Assembly (NCBI GenBank): GCA_023417065.1
Contig: JAEZGH010000155.1
Coordinates: 1-64,000 of the forward strand
DNA length: 64,000 nucleotides
Reading direction: 5' to 3'
Origin: Bacteroidota bacterium
GTDB taxonomy: Bacteria > Bacteroidota > Bacteroidia > Cytophagales > Cyclobacteriaceae
The position numbers were made by a program, and so were the translations under genes. The notes beneath the pieces were generated by a model, which saw nothing but the letters and a program-made list of their open reading frames with translations, searched no databases and was not told the DNA's origin. This document shows positions 18,174 to 28,036 of this stretch, piece after piece. Numbering within the stretch: the stretch's first letter is position 1; each line of letters opens with the position of its first letter.

Positions 18174-19673
18174 ATGTTCATCATTGGTGTAGATATCGGT
18201 ACAGGCAGTACGAAAGCTGTAGCGATCGATTCGAACGGAGTAATACTTGGCTCCTCGCAGGTGCATTATCCAACCATTAGCGGAGAAGGCGGAATCTCCG
18301 AGCAAGACCCCGAGCGCGTCTGGCAGGCATTCATTGAATGTCTGGCCCGCCTTGTCAACGACGTACGCGTGCCTCCTCATGCCATTGCCCTGAGCAGCGC
18401 GATGCACAGTTTGATTCCTGTAACGGAAGACGGCATTCCGCTGGCCAACATGATGACGTGGGCCGACGGACGGAGCAGTGAAATAGCGATGAGACTTCGC
18501 AACACATCTGCAGGAAGAAAACTGTATGAAGAAACGGGCACACCGCTTCATGCGATGTCTCCCCTGTGTAAACTCATCTGGCTTCGCGAAAACAGCCCGT
18601 CATTATTTCAGCAGACCGCCAGGTTCGTTTCCATAAAAGAATTCATCTGGCACAAACTGTTTGACATTTGGGAAATTGATTACTCGATTGCCTCAGCAAC
18701 GGGACTGTTTAACATAAACACACTGGAATGGCACGTCGACGCACTTGCTGAGGCAGGCATTACCGTCGACAGATTGTCACGACCGGTGAACACCACGACC
18801 TTTCGCACCTCCATTGACAATGCTCTCGCTCTAAAAATTGGAATTGCGACATCAACCCCCATCATGATTGGGGCAAGCGATGGCTGTCTCGCCAACGTCG
18901 GGTCGTTTGCCGTTGAGTCTGGAATAGCTGCGCTTACCATCGGAACGAGTGGCGCCATCCGTGTCACGCGCGACAAACCCGCGGTGAACTGGGAACAGAT
19001 GACATTCAACTACAGGCTGGATGAAAAATATTTCGTGTCGGGCGGCCCGATCAACAACGGTGGCGTTGCCTTGAAGTGGTATGCACAAAAATTACTCAAC
19101 CGCTCCCTGGATTCAGCAGCTGCATACACAGAGCTACTCGGCGCCCTGACTGCAATCCCTCCAGGATCGGATGGGCTTATTTTTCTGCCTTATATCCTGG
19201 GAGAAAGAGCTCCTATATGGAACAGCCACGCATGTGGTGTATTCTTTGGTGTAACAGCACAACATCACCAGCAGCACTTCACCAAAGCCGTAATTGAAGG
19301 TATCTTGTTCTCCCTTTATCAGATCATGAAAGGTATCGAAGGCGACGGCGTGCCGATAAAACAAATTCACGTAAGCGGAGGATTTGTCAAGTCGCATGCA
19401 TGGGTTCAATTACTGGCGACCATCTTCGGCAAGAAGGTTGTGCTTGTCAATCGCGATGACGCCTCAGCCATCGGCGGAGCTTTCCTCGCTTTCGACAAAC
19501 TTGGAATTGCGGGCACCTTTAACAAATTCAGTTATCAGGAAACCATTACTTTTCTACCCGACGAACAAATGCATAACGTGTATAACACCAAATTCTTTCC
19601 AGTCTACGAACACCTGTATCGTTCGCTGGCGATAGACATGCAAATCCTCCACGATTTAAAATCCGACAACTAA
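18174..19673 (+). CDS. gntK: FGGY-family carbohydrate kinase, probable gluconokinase
   Basis: 499 residues with two actin-like domains. The N-terminal phosphate-binding strand MFIIGVDIGTGSTKAVAID and the later TIGTSGAIRV mark the FGGY family; HVSGGFVKSHAWVQLLATIFG near 400-420 is the second FGGY signature. The MHSLIPVTEDG and WADGRS segments fit the gluconate/xylulose subgroup. The next gene is 6-phosphogluconate dehydrogenase, 33 bp away, which points to gluconate as substrate: gluconate is phosphorylated to 6-phosphogluconate and then oxidised. Xylulokinase activity cannot be excluded by sequence alone. Confidence 0.85.
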   Translation: MFIIGVDIGTGSTKAVAIDSNGVILGSSQVHYPTISGEGGISEQDPERVWQAFIECLARLVNDVRVPPHAIALSSAMHSLIPVTEDGIPLANMMTWADGRSSEIAMRLRNTSAGRKLYEETGTPLHAMSPLCKLIWLRENSPSLFQQTARFVSIKEFIWHKLFDIWEIDYSIASATGLFNINTLEWHVDALAEAGITVDRLSRPVNTTTFRTSIDNALALKIGIATSTPIMIGASDGCLANVGSFAVESGIAALTIGTSGAIRVTRDKPAVNWEQMTFNYRLDEKYFVSGGPINNGGVALKWYAQKLLNRSLDSAAAYTELLGALTAIPPGSDGLIFLPYILGERAPIWNSHACGVFFGVTAQHHQQHFTKAVIEGILFSLYQIMKGIEGDGVPIKQIHVSGGFVKSHAWVQLLATIFGKKVVLVNRDDASAIGGAFLAFDKLGIAGTFNKFSYQETITFLPDEQMHNVYNTKFFPVYEHLYRSLAIDMQILHDLKSDN

Positions 19674-19706
19674 CATTCTTAATCATTTAACGCAAAAAAT
19701 ATTACC

Positions 19707-20606
19707 ATGCAGATAGGACTAATCGGACTGGGCAAGATGGGATTTAATCTAGCCCGAAACATGAAGAGCAAAGGACATGATGTTATTGCCTACGACATAA
19801 ACGAAGCCGCATTGCGCGGGATAGAAACGTATGGAGTCAAAACCGTCACTTCCCTGAAGGAACTCGCGGAAAGTTTGTCATCCAAGCGTGTCATCTGGCT
19901 GATGATTCCGGCAGGTAACCTGGTCGACACAACTATCGAAACCTTGAAATCTTATTTGAGCGTCGGAGACATTATCATCGATGGGGGAAACTCAAACTTT
20001 CATGATTCAGTAAGACGTGCGCGTGAACTTGAAGCAGTGCAGATCGACTACCTCGATTGTGGAACCAGCGGAGGTATGGACGGAGCACTCCACGGTGTGT
20101 GCGCCATGATCGGCGGCAACCGCTTCGCATTTAATTACTGTGAGCCCCTTTTCAAAGATATCGCTGTACCTGATGGATACCTTTACTGCGGACCGAGTGG
20201 TTCAGGACACTTTGTCAAGATGATTCACAATGGAATCGAGTATGGCATGATGCAGGCGATCGCCGAAGGGTTCGAAGTAATGCACAAAAGTGACTTCAAC
20301 TTACCGCTTGAAAAAATCGCCAAAGTATGGAACCATGGCTCAGTCGTCAGAAGCTGGCTCATGGAGCTGACAGAAAACGCTCTGCGGAAAGATCCCGGAC
20401 TGGAGTCTATCAAAGGTGTGATGCATTCTTCCGGCGAAGGCAAGTGGACCCTTGATCATGCACTCGAAAAACAAATCGCTACGCCGGTGATCGCCCTTTC
20501 ACTGCTTATGCGCTATCGTTCACATGAAAGCGATACGTTCTCCGGGAAGGTTGTTGCCGCACTGCGCAATGAATTCGGAGGGCATGCGGTCGAAAAGAAT
20601 TCCTGA
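19707..20606 (+). CDS. gnd: 6-phosphogluconate dehydrogenase (decarboxylating), short form
   Basis: 299 residues, the short GntZ/YqeC-type enzyme rather than the ~470-residue classical form. N-terminal Rossmann motif GLIGLGKMGFNLARNM (4-19); catalytic-region motifs CGTSGGMDGA and GSGHFVKMIHNGIEYGMMQ contain the conserved Lys and Asn. It oxidises 6-phosphogluconate to ribulose 5-phosphate and CO2. It forms an operon with the gluconokinase gene upstream. Its last codons AAT TCC TGA run into TTTCTGATTCC, part of a repeated sequence that also ends other genes in the window. Confidence 0.92.
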   Translation: MQIGLIGLGKMGFNLARNMKSKGHDVIAYDINEAALRGIETYGVKTVTSLKELAESLSSKRVIWLMIPAGNLVDTTIETLKSYLSVGDIIIDGGNSNFHDSVRRARELEAVQIDYLDCGTSGGMDGALHGVCAMIGGNRFAFNYCEPLFKDIAVPDGYLYCGPSGSGHFVKMIHNGIEYGMMQAIAEGFEVMHKSDFNLPLEKIAKVWNHGSVVRSWLMELTENALRKDPGLESIKGVMHSSGEGKWTLDHALEKQIATPVIALSLLMRYRSHESDTFSGKVVAALRNEFGGHAVEKNS

Positions 20607-20650
20607 TTTCTGATTCCAGATTTCAGATTCCTTCAATTAGAAATCAGGAA
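20600..20650. repeat. 12-bp inverted repeat containing both stop codons of convergent genes
   Basis: TTCCTGATTTCT (20600-20611) and AGAAATCAGGAA (20639-20650) are perfectly complementary. The left arm holds the TGA of gnd, the right arm the TGA of the metallophosphoesterase gene read on the other strand. The 27-nt loop has more of the same motif family (GATTCCAGATTTCAGATTCC). It could act as a bidirectional terminator hairpin, or be an inserted repeat that now ends both reading frames. Confidence 0.75.
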
Positions 20651-21894
20651 CATTTCAGTTCGATGATGGTGATTTCAGGGGGCATGCCGATCCTTCCGGG
20701 ATAGCCCAGATAACCGAAACCGCGGTTCACGTACAGGTATTGGTTGCCTTCCTGATATAAACCCGCCCATTGCTTGTAAACGTATTGTGATGGGCTCCAT
20801 TTCAGATCGCCAATCTCAACTCCGAACTGGAAGCCATGGGTGTGACCCGCAAATGCTACGTCAATATCCGAATACCTGGGGCGAACCTGAGCATCCCAGT
20901 GGCTTGGGTCGTGCGACAACAACAGTTTGACGGGAGCATCCTCGCAGCCGGCATAAGCAGCCTCCAGATTGCCGTATTTGGAAAAGCCTCCTGCACCCCA
21001 GTTCTCAATCCCGAGTACTGCAAGTTTCTCGCCTGATACTTCAACGAATCGATGCTCGTTCAGAAGGAGATCGAAGTTCAGCAAACGGTGGCCTTCGAAA
21101 AGGTCCCGAAGATTCTGCTCCTTAGCCTGCTGACTCGGCCATTTTTTGTAGTCGCCATAATCGTGGTTACCTGTAACAGAGTACACGCCCAGCGGGGCGC
21201 TGAGCTTACTAAAGACATCAATATATTCGTTCAACTCAGACGCTTCATTGTTAACCAGGTCGCCGGTGAAGAATAAGATGTCCGGCTTCTCGTTCAACAC
21301 CATCTCAACGCCACCCTTAACGGCAGTTTTATTGAAGAAACTTCCCGTGTGAATATCAGACAACTGGGCGATGCGGATCCCATCGAACGCTTTCGGCAGC
21401 TTTGGCAGATAAATTGTCTTGCGACGAATACGATAATCGTGCGCGCCGCTGATAACACCGTAGGCCATCGCCGTAAAAGGAATGGCTGCAGCGGCAATCG
21501 CTGCCTTTGAGAGGAATTCCGACCGGCTAATCGGTTCACCTGGAAGTTGTCCCTCTGCTCCACGGTAAAACAGTCCCGCGATCCATTTGACCAGACGTTG
21601 GAAATCGTCGACTATCAAAACCACGACGGCAAGCAATTTTGAAAGATAAACAGCAAAGATTCCGGTTAGCCAGAATGACCTTGCTTTATGCGAAAAAGTG
21701 TCCGGATCGCCAAGAACGTAATAGCCGATGACAATGGTGAACACGATGGTCGGAATCCAGAACGCATAGCGGACAATCGGCTTGGCGACGGACGTCCAGT
21801 TTTTGGAAATATTAAGAATAGCCTGAAAGACATAAAAATCAATCACGAGAAGGATCAGAACTACAAGGAACCAGTACATAAATCTGTTGGACAT
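20644..21894 (-). CDS. Membrane-anchored metallophosphoesterase
   Basis: 416 residues. Four hydrophobic segments lie at about 5-27, 42-62, 74-98 and 128-148; the catalytic domain follows from about 165. All calcineurin-type motifs are present: QLSDIHTG, FTGDLVNN, VTGNHDYGD, LLSHDP and AGHTHGFQFG. It resembles the YkuE/YaeI group, some of which act on UDP-2,3-diacylglucosamine or cyclic nucleotides, but the substrate here is unknown. It follows the RND gene by 53 bp with a terminator between them, so it needs its own promoter, which was not located. Confidence 0.88.
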   Translation of the reverse strand: MSNRFMYWFLVVLILLVIDFYVFQAILNISKNWTSVAKPIVRYAFWIPTIVFTIVIGYYVLGDPDTFSHKARSFWLTGIFAVYLSKLLAVVVLIVDDFQRLVKWIAGLFYRGAEGQLPGEPISRSEFLSKAAIAAAAIPFTAMAYGVISGAHDYRIRRKTIYLPKLPKAFDGIRIAQLSDIHTGSFFNKTAVKGGVEMVLNEKPDILFFTGDLVNNEASELNEYIDVFSKLSAPLGVYSVTGNHDYGDYKKWPSQQAKEQNLRDLFEGHRLLNFDLLLNEHRFVEVSGEKLAVLGIENWGAGGFSKYGNLEAAYAGCEDAPVKLLLSHDPSHWDAQVRPRYSDIDVAFAGHTHGFQFGVEIGDLKWSPSQYVYKQWAGLYQEGNQYLYVNRGFGYLGYPGRIGMPPEITIIELKCS

Positions 21895-21896
21895 AA

Positions 21897-21928
21897 AAAA
21901 ATCGTCTCAGAATACTAAGACGATTTTT
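21897..21928 (-). terminator. Intrinsic terminator of the efflux operon
   Basis: AAAAATCGTCT (21897-21907) pairs with AGACGATTTTT (21918-21928). Read on the minus strand the stem is followed by a T-run, 20 bp after the RND stop codon and just before the metallophosphoesterase ATG. Confidence 0.85.
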
Positions 21929-21947
21929 CACGCATTTTAGTTTGGCA

Positions 21948-24900
21948 TCAAGATTTCGCCACCTTCAGGTTCACACCTGTTTTGCGATTGATCCAAAGCA
22001 GGCCCTTTTCGGTAAGCAGATACATTACAGGTACCACAACCAGCGTCAGGAATGTGGCAACAATAAGCCCGAAAATGATCGTCCATGCCAGCGGGCTCCA
22101 GAACATCACACTATCACCGCCAAGGTAGAAATCAGCATCGTACTGTCCGAAAAACTTCAGGAAGTCGATGTTAATCCCAACCGCGAGCGGAATCAGTCCG
22201 AGGACTGTTGTAATGGCTGTCAACAGTACAGGACGTAACCTTGTGCGGCCGGCCTCCTTGATCGTTTCAATAATCGCATGAATATCCTGATCTGTCTGTC
22301 CGGTTTCCTCCGCAAGACGTTTTCGTTTCAGCTCAATGAAGTCAATCAATACAATCGAGTTGTTTACAACAATCCCTGCAAGGGAGATGATTCCGACCAT
22401 CGTCATCATTACGACAAACTCCATTTGAAAGATGATAAGTCCAAGGAACACGCCAATCGTGCTGAATAAAACCGACGTCATGATAATCAGCGGAGACGTC
22501 AGCTTGTTAAACTGCGCAACGATGATGAGGAAGATCACAAAGATGGCCAGCAACAGAGACTGCATCAAAAATGCCATTTGCTCATCCTGCTTTTCCTGTT
22601 CACCGGCAAACTTGTATTCGTATCCCGGAGGCATGTCAAACTCCTGGAGTGCATCTTTGATGTGGTTATTAATCTCGGTAGCGTTATAATTTCCGAGGAC
22701 GTTGGAACTAAGCGTTACGATACGCTTTAGATCTTTGCGTTTAACATTGCCATATGTACTGCTCAACCGCGTATTGGCAACCGCCGAAATCGGCACCTGA
22801 TGCATCTGGCCATTGGTCTGATCGCGGAACGTCACACTCTTGTTGATGAGCGCATCCATGTCGTACCTGTACTTATCATCCATACGCAACTGGATCTCAT
22901 AGTCATCTTCACCTTCCTTGTACTTGGATATCTCCTTTCCAAAGAGGGACGTTCTGAGCTCATCGGCAACTGCATAAGTCGAAAGACCGAATCGGCGGGT
23001 TTTTTCGCGGTCAAGATCAACGATCAATTCCGGCTTACCTGTTTCGATGTCGTGTTTCAGTTTTTCAATCCCAGCAATGCCTGATTCATTGATGAAGTTC
23101 TTCATCCTGTCAGCGATGTCTACCAATGTTTTGATGTCGTCGCCGGTAATCTCGATTGTGATAGGCTTACCTGCAGGCGGACCATCGACGTTTTTCGCTA
23201 CCGTTACGGAAACACCGGGAAATCCCGATATGCCATCGCGGATTTTTCCCATCACTTCCTCAGTGCTTATTCCCTCGCGGTATTTGAAGTCAACGAAGTT
23301 CACCGTAATCCTCGCCTTGTGAGGTGTATCAGATTCGCCAATGGAGGACATATCGTTAGGATCGCCCGTCCCCTCCCCTACGTTAGCAATAACCGACTCA
23401 ACCGCAGTCTTGTAAGGCTCGATGATTTCAATGACTTTTCGTTCAATTTGCTTGGTGAACCTGTCCGTAGCATCAATGTCGGTTCCTGTTGGAAACTCGA
23501 TAAACACATTCACATACTTAGGTTCATTCTCCGGGAAGTATAGTGTCTTCGGAGGGAAGATTCCCATAAGCATGAACGAAAAGATCAACATGAAGAATGT
23601 CCCCACAAATATCCAGACAGGGTTTCTTCTTCTTAGCGCAAAGTCAATAGTGCGATTGTAACGCTCTTCTACCCACGGCAGGAATGATCGCTGAAATCTG
23701 ATTGACGCCGGAGTGAGCACCCACACATTCAGGATCATCAGGGCGGCATATACCACAAGGATATTTCCCAACCAGTATATTCTGAACGCGAAGATAAATA
23801 AGAGCCCAAGCACTGTAATGATCACGGCATCTCTGACTATACGTGGCTTGTTGAATACTTTTTCACCTTCAATCTTCATATACCGCGCGATGAACACGGG
23901 GTTGATAACGAGCGCGACAAACAATGAAGACGACAATGCCACGATCAACGTGATCGGAAGTATTTTCATGAACTCACCTTCCAGACCGGGCCACATCGCC
24001 AAGGGTAGGAATGCAGCAAGCGTGGTAGCGGTAGATGATATAATGGGAAGAGCCACCTCCCCTACGCCAAGACGTGTTGCATCCCACAGCGAATATCCAA
24101 GCTCACGGAGCCGGTACACGTTTTCTACCACAACAATACCGTTATCGACAAGCATACCAAGAGCCATGATCAATCCGAACAATACCATCATGTTGATGGT
24201 CATCCCCATGATTCCTAGTATAAGGAATGTCATAAACATTGACATCGGGATCGCCATACCCACAAACATCGCATTTCGGGTACCAATGAAGAGCAACAAG
24301 ACGAAAACCACGACGATTACACCGGAAATGATGTTGTTCTCCATACTGCTCACCATTTCCTTTGTAAAGGACGACTGATCATTTGTAATACTGACGTTGA
24401 GACCCGGTGGAAATCTGTTGGCTTTGGCCTCGTCAAGAATCGCAAATATTTTTTCAGTTGCAATAAGCAGGTTCTGACCACTTCTCTTTACAACGTCGAG
24501 CATGACGACGGGCTTCTGTTCCAGACGCGCGAAACTCTTCCGGTCTTTATAACCGTATTCCACTGTAGCCACGTCTCTGAGGTAAACAATATTGCCCTTC
24601 TCCTGTTTCACAATGATATCCTCAAGTTGCTTGGGATCTTCATATTCACCCACGACACGTATAGCGCGGCGCACGTCATTATCAAGGATATTTCCTCCCG
24701 ACATCGTGAGGTTTTCAGCTTTCACCGCGTTTTCAATGTCAGCGTAGCTTACCATGCGCGCCTCCATCTCATACGGATTCGCCTTGATTTTAACCTCTCT
24801 TTCCGGAAGTCCGCGAATTTCAACTTTCGAAACTTCGTTCAATGCTTCAAACCGATCCTCCAGATACTCGGCGTGCTCCTTCAGCTCTTCAAGGGAAAAG

Positions 24901-25388
24901 TTTCCCGAAAGGTTGATGTTCATGATCGGGAACTCCGAGAAGTCCAGTTCAAACACATTTGGTTCTTCGATATCACTCGGAAGTTCCGGCCGGGCCTTGT
25001 CAACGGCATCCTTAACCTTCGTAAGAGCAGACTCAACAGGTGTTTCCGGATTGAACTCCACAATGATGGTGGTATAATCCTGCACCGCGCTCGATTTAAT
25101 ATGATCTACTTCTGAAATCGCATTGATTTCTTTTTCAATCTGGCGTGTAACAAGATTCTCCATGTCGACAGGGGAGTTTCCGGGATATAGGACCCCCACG
25201 TAAATGGTAGGCTGTTTGATTTCCGGATAGCTGTCCTTCGGAAGATTCTGGTATGTCACGATCCCCACCACCACGATAATGAAGGTGAGGAAGTAGACCA
25301 CTACGTTGTTCTTCAGCGATAAGGTAGTAAGCCCAAACTGCTTGTCTACCTTTTTTGTATTTTCAGAGTTGTCGTTATTCAAACTCAT
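21948..25388 (-). CDS. RND efflux transporter permease (AcrB/HAE family)
   Basis: 1,146 residues, slightly longer than typical AcrB. It starts with one transmembrane helix (about 26-46), a large periplasmic loop, a helix bundle near 340-530, a second loop (about 640-900) and a final bundle. LFGLIMALGMLVDNGIVVVE, in the central bundle, fits the family's proton-relay helix. It pumps small molecules out of the periplasm or inner membrane using the proton gradient, with the adaptor and TolC-like partner encoded upstream. Substrates are unknown. Last gene of the tetR-tolC-MFP-RND operon, followed by a terminator. Confidence 0.95.
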   Translation of the reverse strand: MSLNNDNSENTKKVDKQFGLTTLSLKNNVVVYFLTFIIVVVGIVTYQNLPKDSYPEIKQPTIYVGVLYPGNSPVDMENLVTRQIEKEINAISEVDHIKSSAVQDYTTIIVEFNPETPVESALTKVKDAVDKARPELPSDIEEPNVFELDFSEFPIMNINLSGNFSLEELKEHAEYLEDRFEALNEVSKVEIRGLPEREVKIKANPYEMEARMVSYADIENAVKAENLTMSGGNILDNDVRRAIRVVGEYEDPKQLEDIIVKQEKGNIVYLRDVATVEYGYKDRKSFARLEQKPVVMLDVVKRSGQNLLIATEKIFAILDEAKANRFPPGLNVSITNDQSSFTKEMVSSMENNIISGVIVVVFVLLLFIGTRNAMFVGMAIPMSMFMTFLILGIMGMTINMMVLFGLIMALGMLVDNGIVVVENVYRLRELGYSLWDATRLGVGEVALPIISSTATTLAAFLPLAMWPGLEGEFMKILPITLIVALSSSLFVALVINPVFIARYMKIEGEKVFNKPRIVRDAVIITVLGLLFIFAFRIYWLGNILVVYAALMILNVWVLTPASIRFQRSFLPWVEERYNRTIDFALRRRNPVWIFVGTFFMLIFSFMLMGIFPPKTLYFPENEPKYVNVFIEFPTGTDIDATDRFTKQIERKVIEIIEPYKTAVESVIANVGEGTGDPNDMSSIGESDTPHKARITVNFVDFKYREGISTEEVMGKIRDGISGFPGVSVTVAKNVDGPPAGKPITIEITGDDIKTLVDIADRMKNFINESGIAGIEKLKHDIETGKPELIVDLDREKTRRFGLSTYAVADELRTSLFGKEISKYKEGEDDYEIQLRMDDKYRYDMDALINKSVTFRDQTNGQMHQVPISAVANTRLSSTYGNVKRKDLKRIVTLSSNVLGNYNATEINNHIKDALQEFDMPPGYEYKFAGEQEKQDEQMAFLMQSLLLAIFVIFLIIVAQFNKLTSPLIIMTSVLFSTIGVFLGLIIFQMEFVVMMTMVGIISLAGIVVNNSIVLIDFIELKRKRLAEETGQTDQDIHAIIETIKEAGRTRLRPVLLTAITTVLGLIPLAVGINIDFLKFFGQYDADFYLGGDSVMFWSPLAWTIIFGLIVATFLTLVVVPVMYLLTEKGLLWINRKTGVNLKVAKS

Positions 25389-25408
25389 GTTTTTTCGGTA
25401 AGGGTTGA

Positions 25409-26581
25409 TTAATTGGTAGCCACTTGTCCAATTTCTTCGGGTTTGGCGATGGCTACATGAACGCCTTCTGCCACATCGCGGAATCCTTTGTCGATTAACT
25501 CTTCATCACCATTCAGTCCATCAACAATTTCGGTTTGCCCTGAATAAGTCATTCCGCTTTTCACCCGAATCTTCTTAGCAACGTTAGTCTCGTCCTTCTT
25601 CTCAATAGCATAGACATACTCGCCCTGGTCGTCACGAAGCACCAGCCGCGTTGGAATGGTTACTGCATCTTTTTTGACGTAGTCGGTTATCTGCAGGATA
25701 GCAACCTGGTTGGGACGCAGGTCAAGATTAGCTTTCGGAAGTTTTACATCCACGCGGAATGTTCTGTTTTCAGGATTTATCACTTCACTGATCGCTGCTA
25801 TAGTTGACTCAACGCTCTTGTCCTGAATCGGAAATTGCACCTCAACCCTGTCGCCTGGCACAACCTTTCCAAGAAAACGCTCAGATACTTCGGCTTCGAT
25901 GTACATTTCGTCAGGTGAAGTGAGGCGAACCAGCGGAATTCCCGGACTTGCCATTTCACCTTCGCGGGCAGGCACTTCATCTACAGATCCTGAGAACGGA
26001 GCGCGTACACTTGCCTGAGCTACCTGTGCCCTTGTGGTCGCAAGTCTGCTCTCAAGCGCCTCCTTATTGTTTTTTGCCTGCAGATATTGAACTTCCGTTC
26101 CTATCTTCTGTTCCCATAAACGGGCCTGACGCTCGTAAATAGTATTGGCAAGCTCGAGCTGAGTTTGAAGTTCCTTGATAGAGTTGTTCAATATGTCGGC
26201 ATCGAGTGATACCAGCAATTGTCCTTTCGAAACTGTCTGACCTTCGCGTACATACACGCGGTCAATGCGCGCCGGAATCTCCGCGCTCATCAATACATTG
26301 CGCTTGCTCTTTACCGTACCCCTGACGTCAAATTTGTGCTGAAATGTATTTCGCTTGGGAACGAAACTTGAAACGAGTATTGCTTTATCACCTTCGGCCT
26401 TGAGTTCCGGATCGAGTTCCTTTAGCTCTGCCTCCAGTGTATTGATCTTCGTACGAAGATCCTGATACTCTTTTCTCGCTTCAGCAAGTTCTTTTTTCTT
26501 CTGCTCCAGTTTCGCATTGTCGTCCTGCGAGCAAGCAGTCGCGGTGAGGACAAATAATATGACCAGGTAATTTGATTTCAT
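25409..26581 (-). CDS. RND efflux periplasmic adaptor (membrane fusion protein), lipoprotein
   Basis: 390 residues from the ATG at 26581 (MKSNYLVILFVLTATAC), which gives a compact lipoprotein signal ending at a lipobox-like TATAC. An ATG at 26617, overlapping the tolC stop, would add 12 residues and is also possible. A coiled-coil helix (about 30-60 in the precursor) precedes the barrel-sandwich part (IPARIDRVYVREGQTVSKGQ), the alpha-hairpin (LQTQLELANTIYERQARLWE) and the beta-barrel and membrane-proximal domains. It joins the inner-membrane pump to the outer-membrane channel. Spacing to the RND gene is 20 bp. Confidence 0.93.
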   Translation of the reverse strand: MKSNYLVILFVLTATACSQDDNAKLEQKKKELAEARKEYQDLRTKINTLEAELKELDPELKAEGDKAILVSSFVPKRNTFQHKFDVRGTVKSKRNVLMSAEIPARIDRVYVREGQTVSKGQLLVSLDADILNNSIKELQTQLELANTIYERQARLWEQKIGTEVQYLQAKNNKEALESRLATTRAQVAQASVRAPFSGSVDEVPAREGEMASPGIPLVRLTSPDEMYIEAEVSERFLGKVVPGDRVEVQFPIQDKSVESTIAAISEVINPENRTFRVDVKLPKANLDLRPNQVAILQITDYVKKDAVTIPTRLVLRDDQGEYVYAIEKKDETNVAKKIRVKSGMTYSGQTEIVDGLNGDEELIDKGFRDVAEGVHVAIAKPEEIGQVATN

Positions 26582-26606
26582 CGTGAAACGGCTTTTAGGG
26601 AATAGA

Positions 26607-28031
26607 TTATTTTTCATAGTGGGTTTGGTTCAGTTTTCCATAGGCCTTGTCGAGGTCAATCTTCGCAACGATTGCATCATACAACGAACTGTAATAATTT
26701 ATCTGAGCCTCGCGAAGCGCAGCCTCAGCTTCAACCACTTCAAGGTTTGAGCCCACGCCCTGTTCGAATTTCAAACGAGTAACACGGGCGATGTTTTCGG
26801 CAAGCACGCTGTTTTGCTTTTGCGCTTCTGCTGTCTCAACGGCACTTAGGTAATTGGAGGCTACTTGTTTTATTTCGAGATCGATGCCCGACTTCAGATT
26901 GGCAAAGCTGTTATCTGTCTTCTGCAGTTCAAGCTTGGCTTGTTGTATGCGATAATTCCGCTGGAGGCCGCTGAACAGCGGAATATTGAGCGTAAGACCA
27001 AACGCCGAGTATGAATACCACTTGTCAGGACCTACAATGCCGTTGTCAGGCATATTCGTATTAGTGGTAAAAAGTCCTGAGATGTTAGGCGATTGCGTCT
27101 GGTACCCCAGGTTAGCGAACGCTGACAAACTCGGCAGCCCTTCGGCGTATTTGTTCTTGAGATCCAGCTGCTGAAGTTTTTTGTTCGCTTCCAGCAGACG
27201 GTAGTCAGAGCGCTGTGAATAATCCCAGCTCGCTGAATACTCATTGAGAATATCGGCATCAATTTCCAGCGACGAAATATCGCCTTCGATGTCGATGTTT
27301 TCCTGCATTGAATAATTCATCTGAAACTTCAATAACTCCAGGGATATTTCCTGAAGGCGCAGGAAACGGTTACGCTCGACCTTCAGATTGGTCAGCGTCA
27401 CATTAATCCTGTCGACGTCGATTGCCTCAGCAAATCCGTTTTCAAAGAGTGCCGTCGTAGTTTTCAGCAGGCTGTCAACGCGTGCGATGTTGGTTTCAAA
27501 AAGCCCGATACGGTCTTTATTAATGAGACATGAGTAATAAGCTTTCGAAACATTTTCAACAACTTGCTCGCGGGTTTGTTCTGCGCTTTTGACTGCGAGG
27601 TCGCGATACGCATTGGCGGCTTGCAACCCTACCAGGTATGAACTATTGAACAGCAATTGATTGACTCTGACACCTGCATCGCCGCTGCTCTTAAGCTGGA
27701 AAAAGTTTTCCATAGCTATCACGTCTCCATCATTTCCCGGAAATTCTGCGGTGATGGGGTTGTCGGACGACTTCTGTCCGAAAAAGCGGGGCAACTTCTG
27801 ATTATGTGTAAGTCCAACAGAAGCATCGATCTGAGGCAAGCCGATACCGCGGGTTTCCTTCACACGGCCGTCGGCAATCCGTTCGTCGAGCTGCGCATTC
27901 TTGACCAGCGTGTTATTTTCCAATGCATATTGTATGCACTCTTCCAACGTAAATGTTCGGGTTGATGGGTTCTGTGCATTGATATCAACGAAATGGAGAA
28001 CCATTGTGCACAAGATCAGGTAGCGTTTCAT
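26607..28031 (-). CDS. TolC-family outer-membrane efflux protein
   Basis: 474 residues with a signal peptide (cleavage after NAQ, about 19). It contains the two-fold internal repeat of long helices typical of TolC: TLEECIQYALENNTLVKNAQ in the first half and LEVVEAEAALREAQINYYSS in the second. It forms the outer-membrane channel and periplasmic tunnel of the tripartite pump encoded by this operon. ATG at 28029-28031. It follows tetR by 5 bp and precedes the adaptor gene closely or with overlap. Confidence 0.93.
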   Translation of the reverse strand: MKRYLILCTMVLHFVDINAQNPSTRTFTLEECIQYALENNTLVKNAQLDERIADGRVKETRGIGLPQIDASVGLTHNQKLPRFFGQKSSDNPITAEFPGNDGDVIAMENFFQLKSSGDAGVRVNQLLFNSSYLVGLQAANAYRDLAVKSAEQTREQVVENVSKAYYSCLINKDRIGLFETNIARVDSLLKTTTALFENGFAEAIDVDRINVTLTNLKVERNRFLRLQEISLELLKFQMNYSMQENIDIEGDISSLEIDADILNEYSASWDYSQRSDYRLLEANKKLQQLDLKNKYAEGLPSLSAFANLGYQTQSPNISGLFTTNTNMPDNGIVGPDKWYSYSAFGLTLNIPLFSGLQRNYRIQQAKLELQKTDNSFANLKSGIDLEIKQVASNYLSAVETAEAQKQNSVLAENIARVTRLKFEQGVGSNLEVVEAEAALREAQINYYSSLYDAIVAKIDLDKAYGKLNQTHYEK

Positions 28032-28036
28032 ACAGA

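Noticed and set aside
22278..25115. Several plus-strand frames opposite the RND gene (up to 221 codons)
   Set aside because: Shadow frames of a long, well-supported transporter gene.
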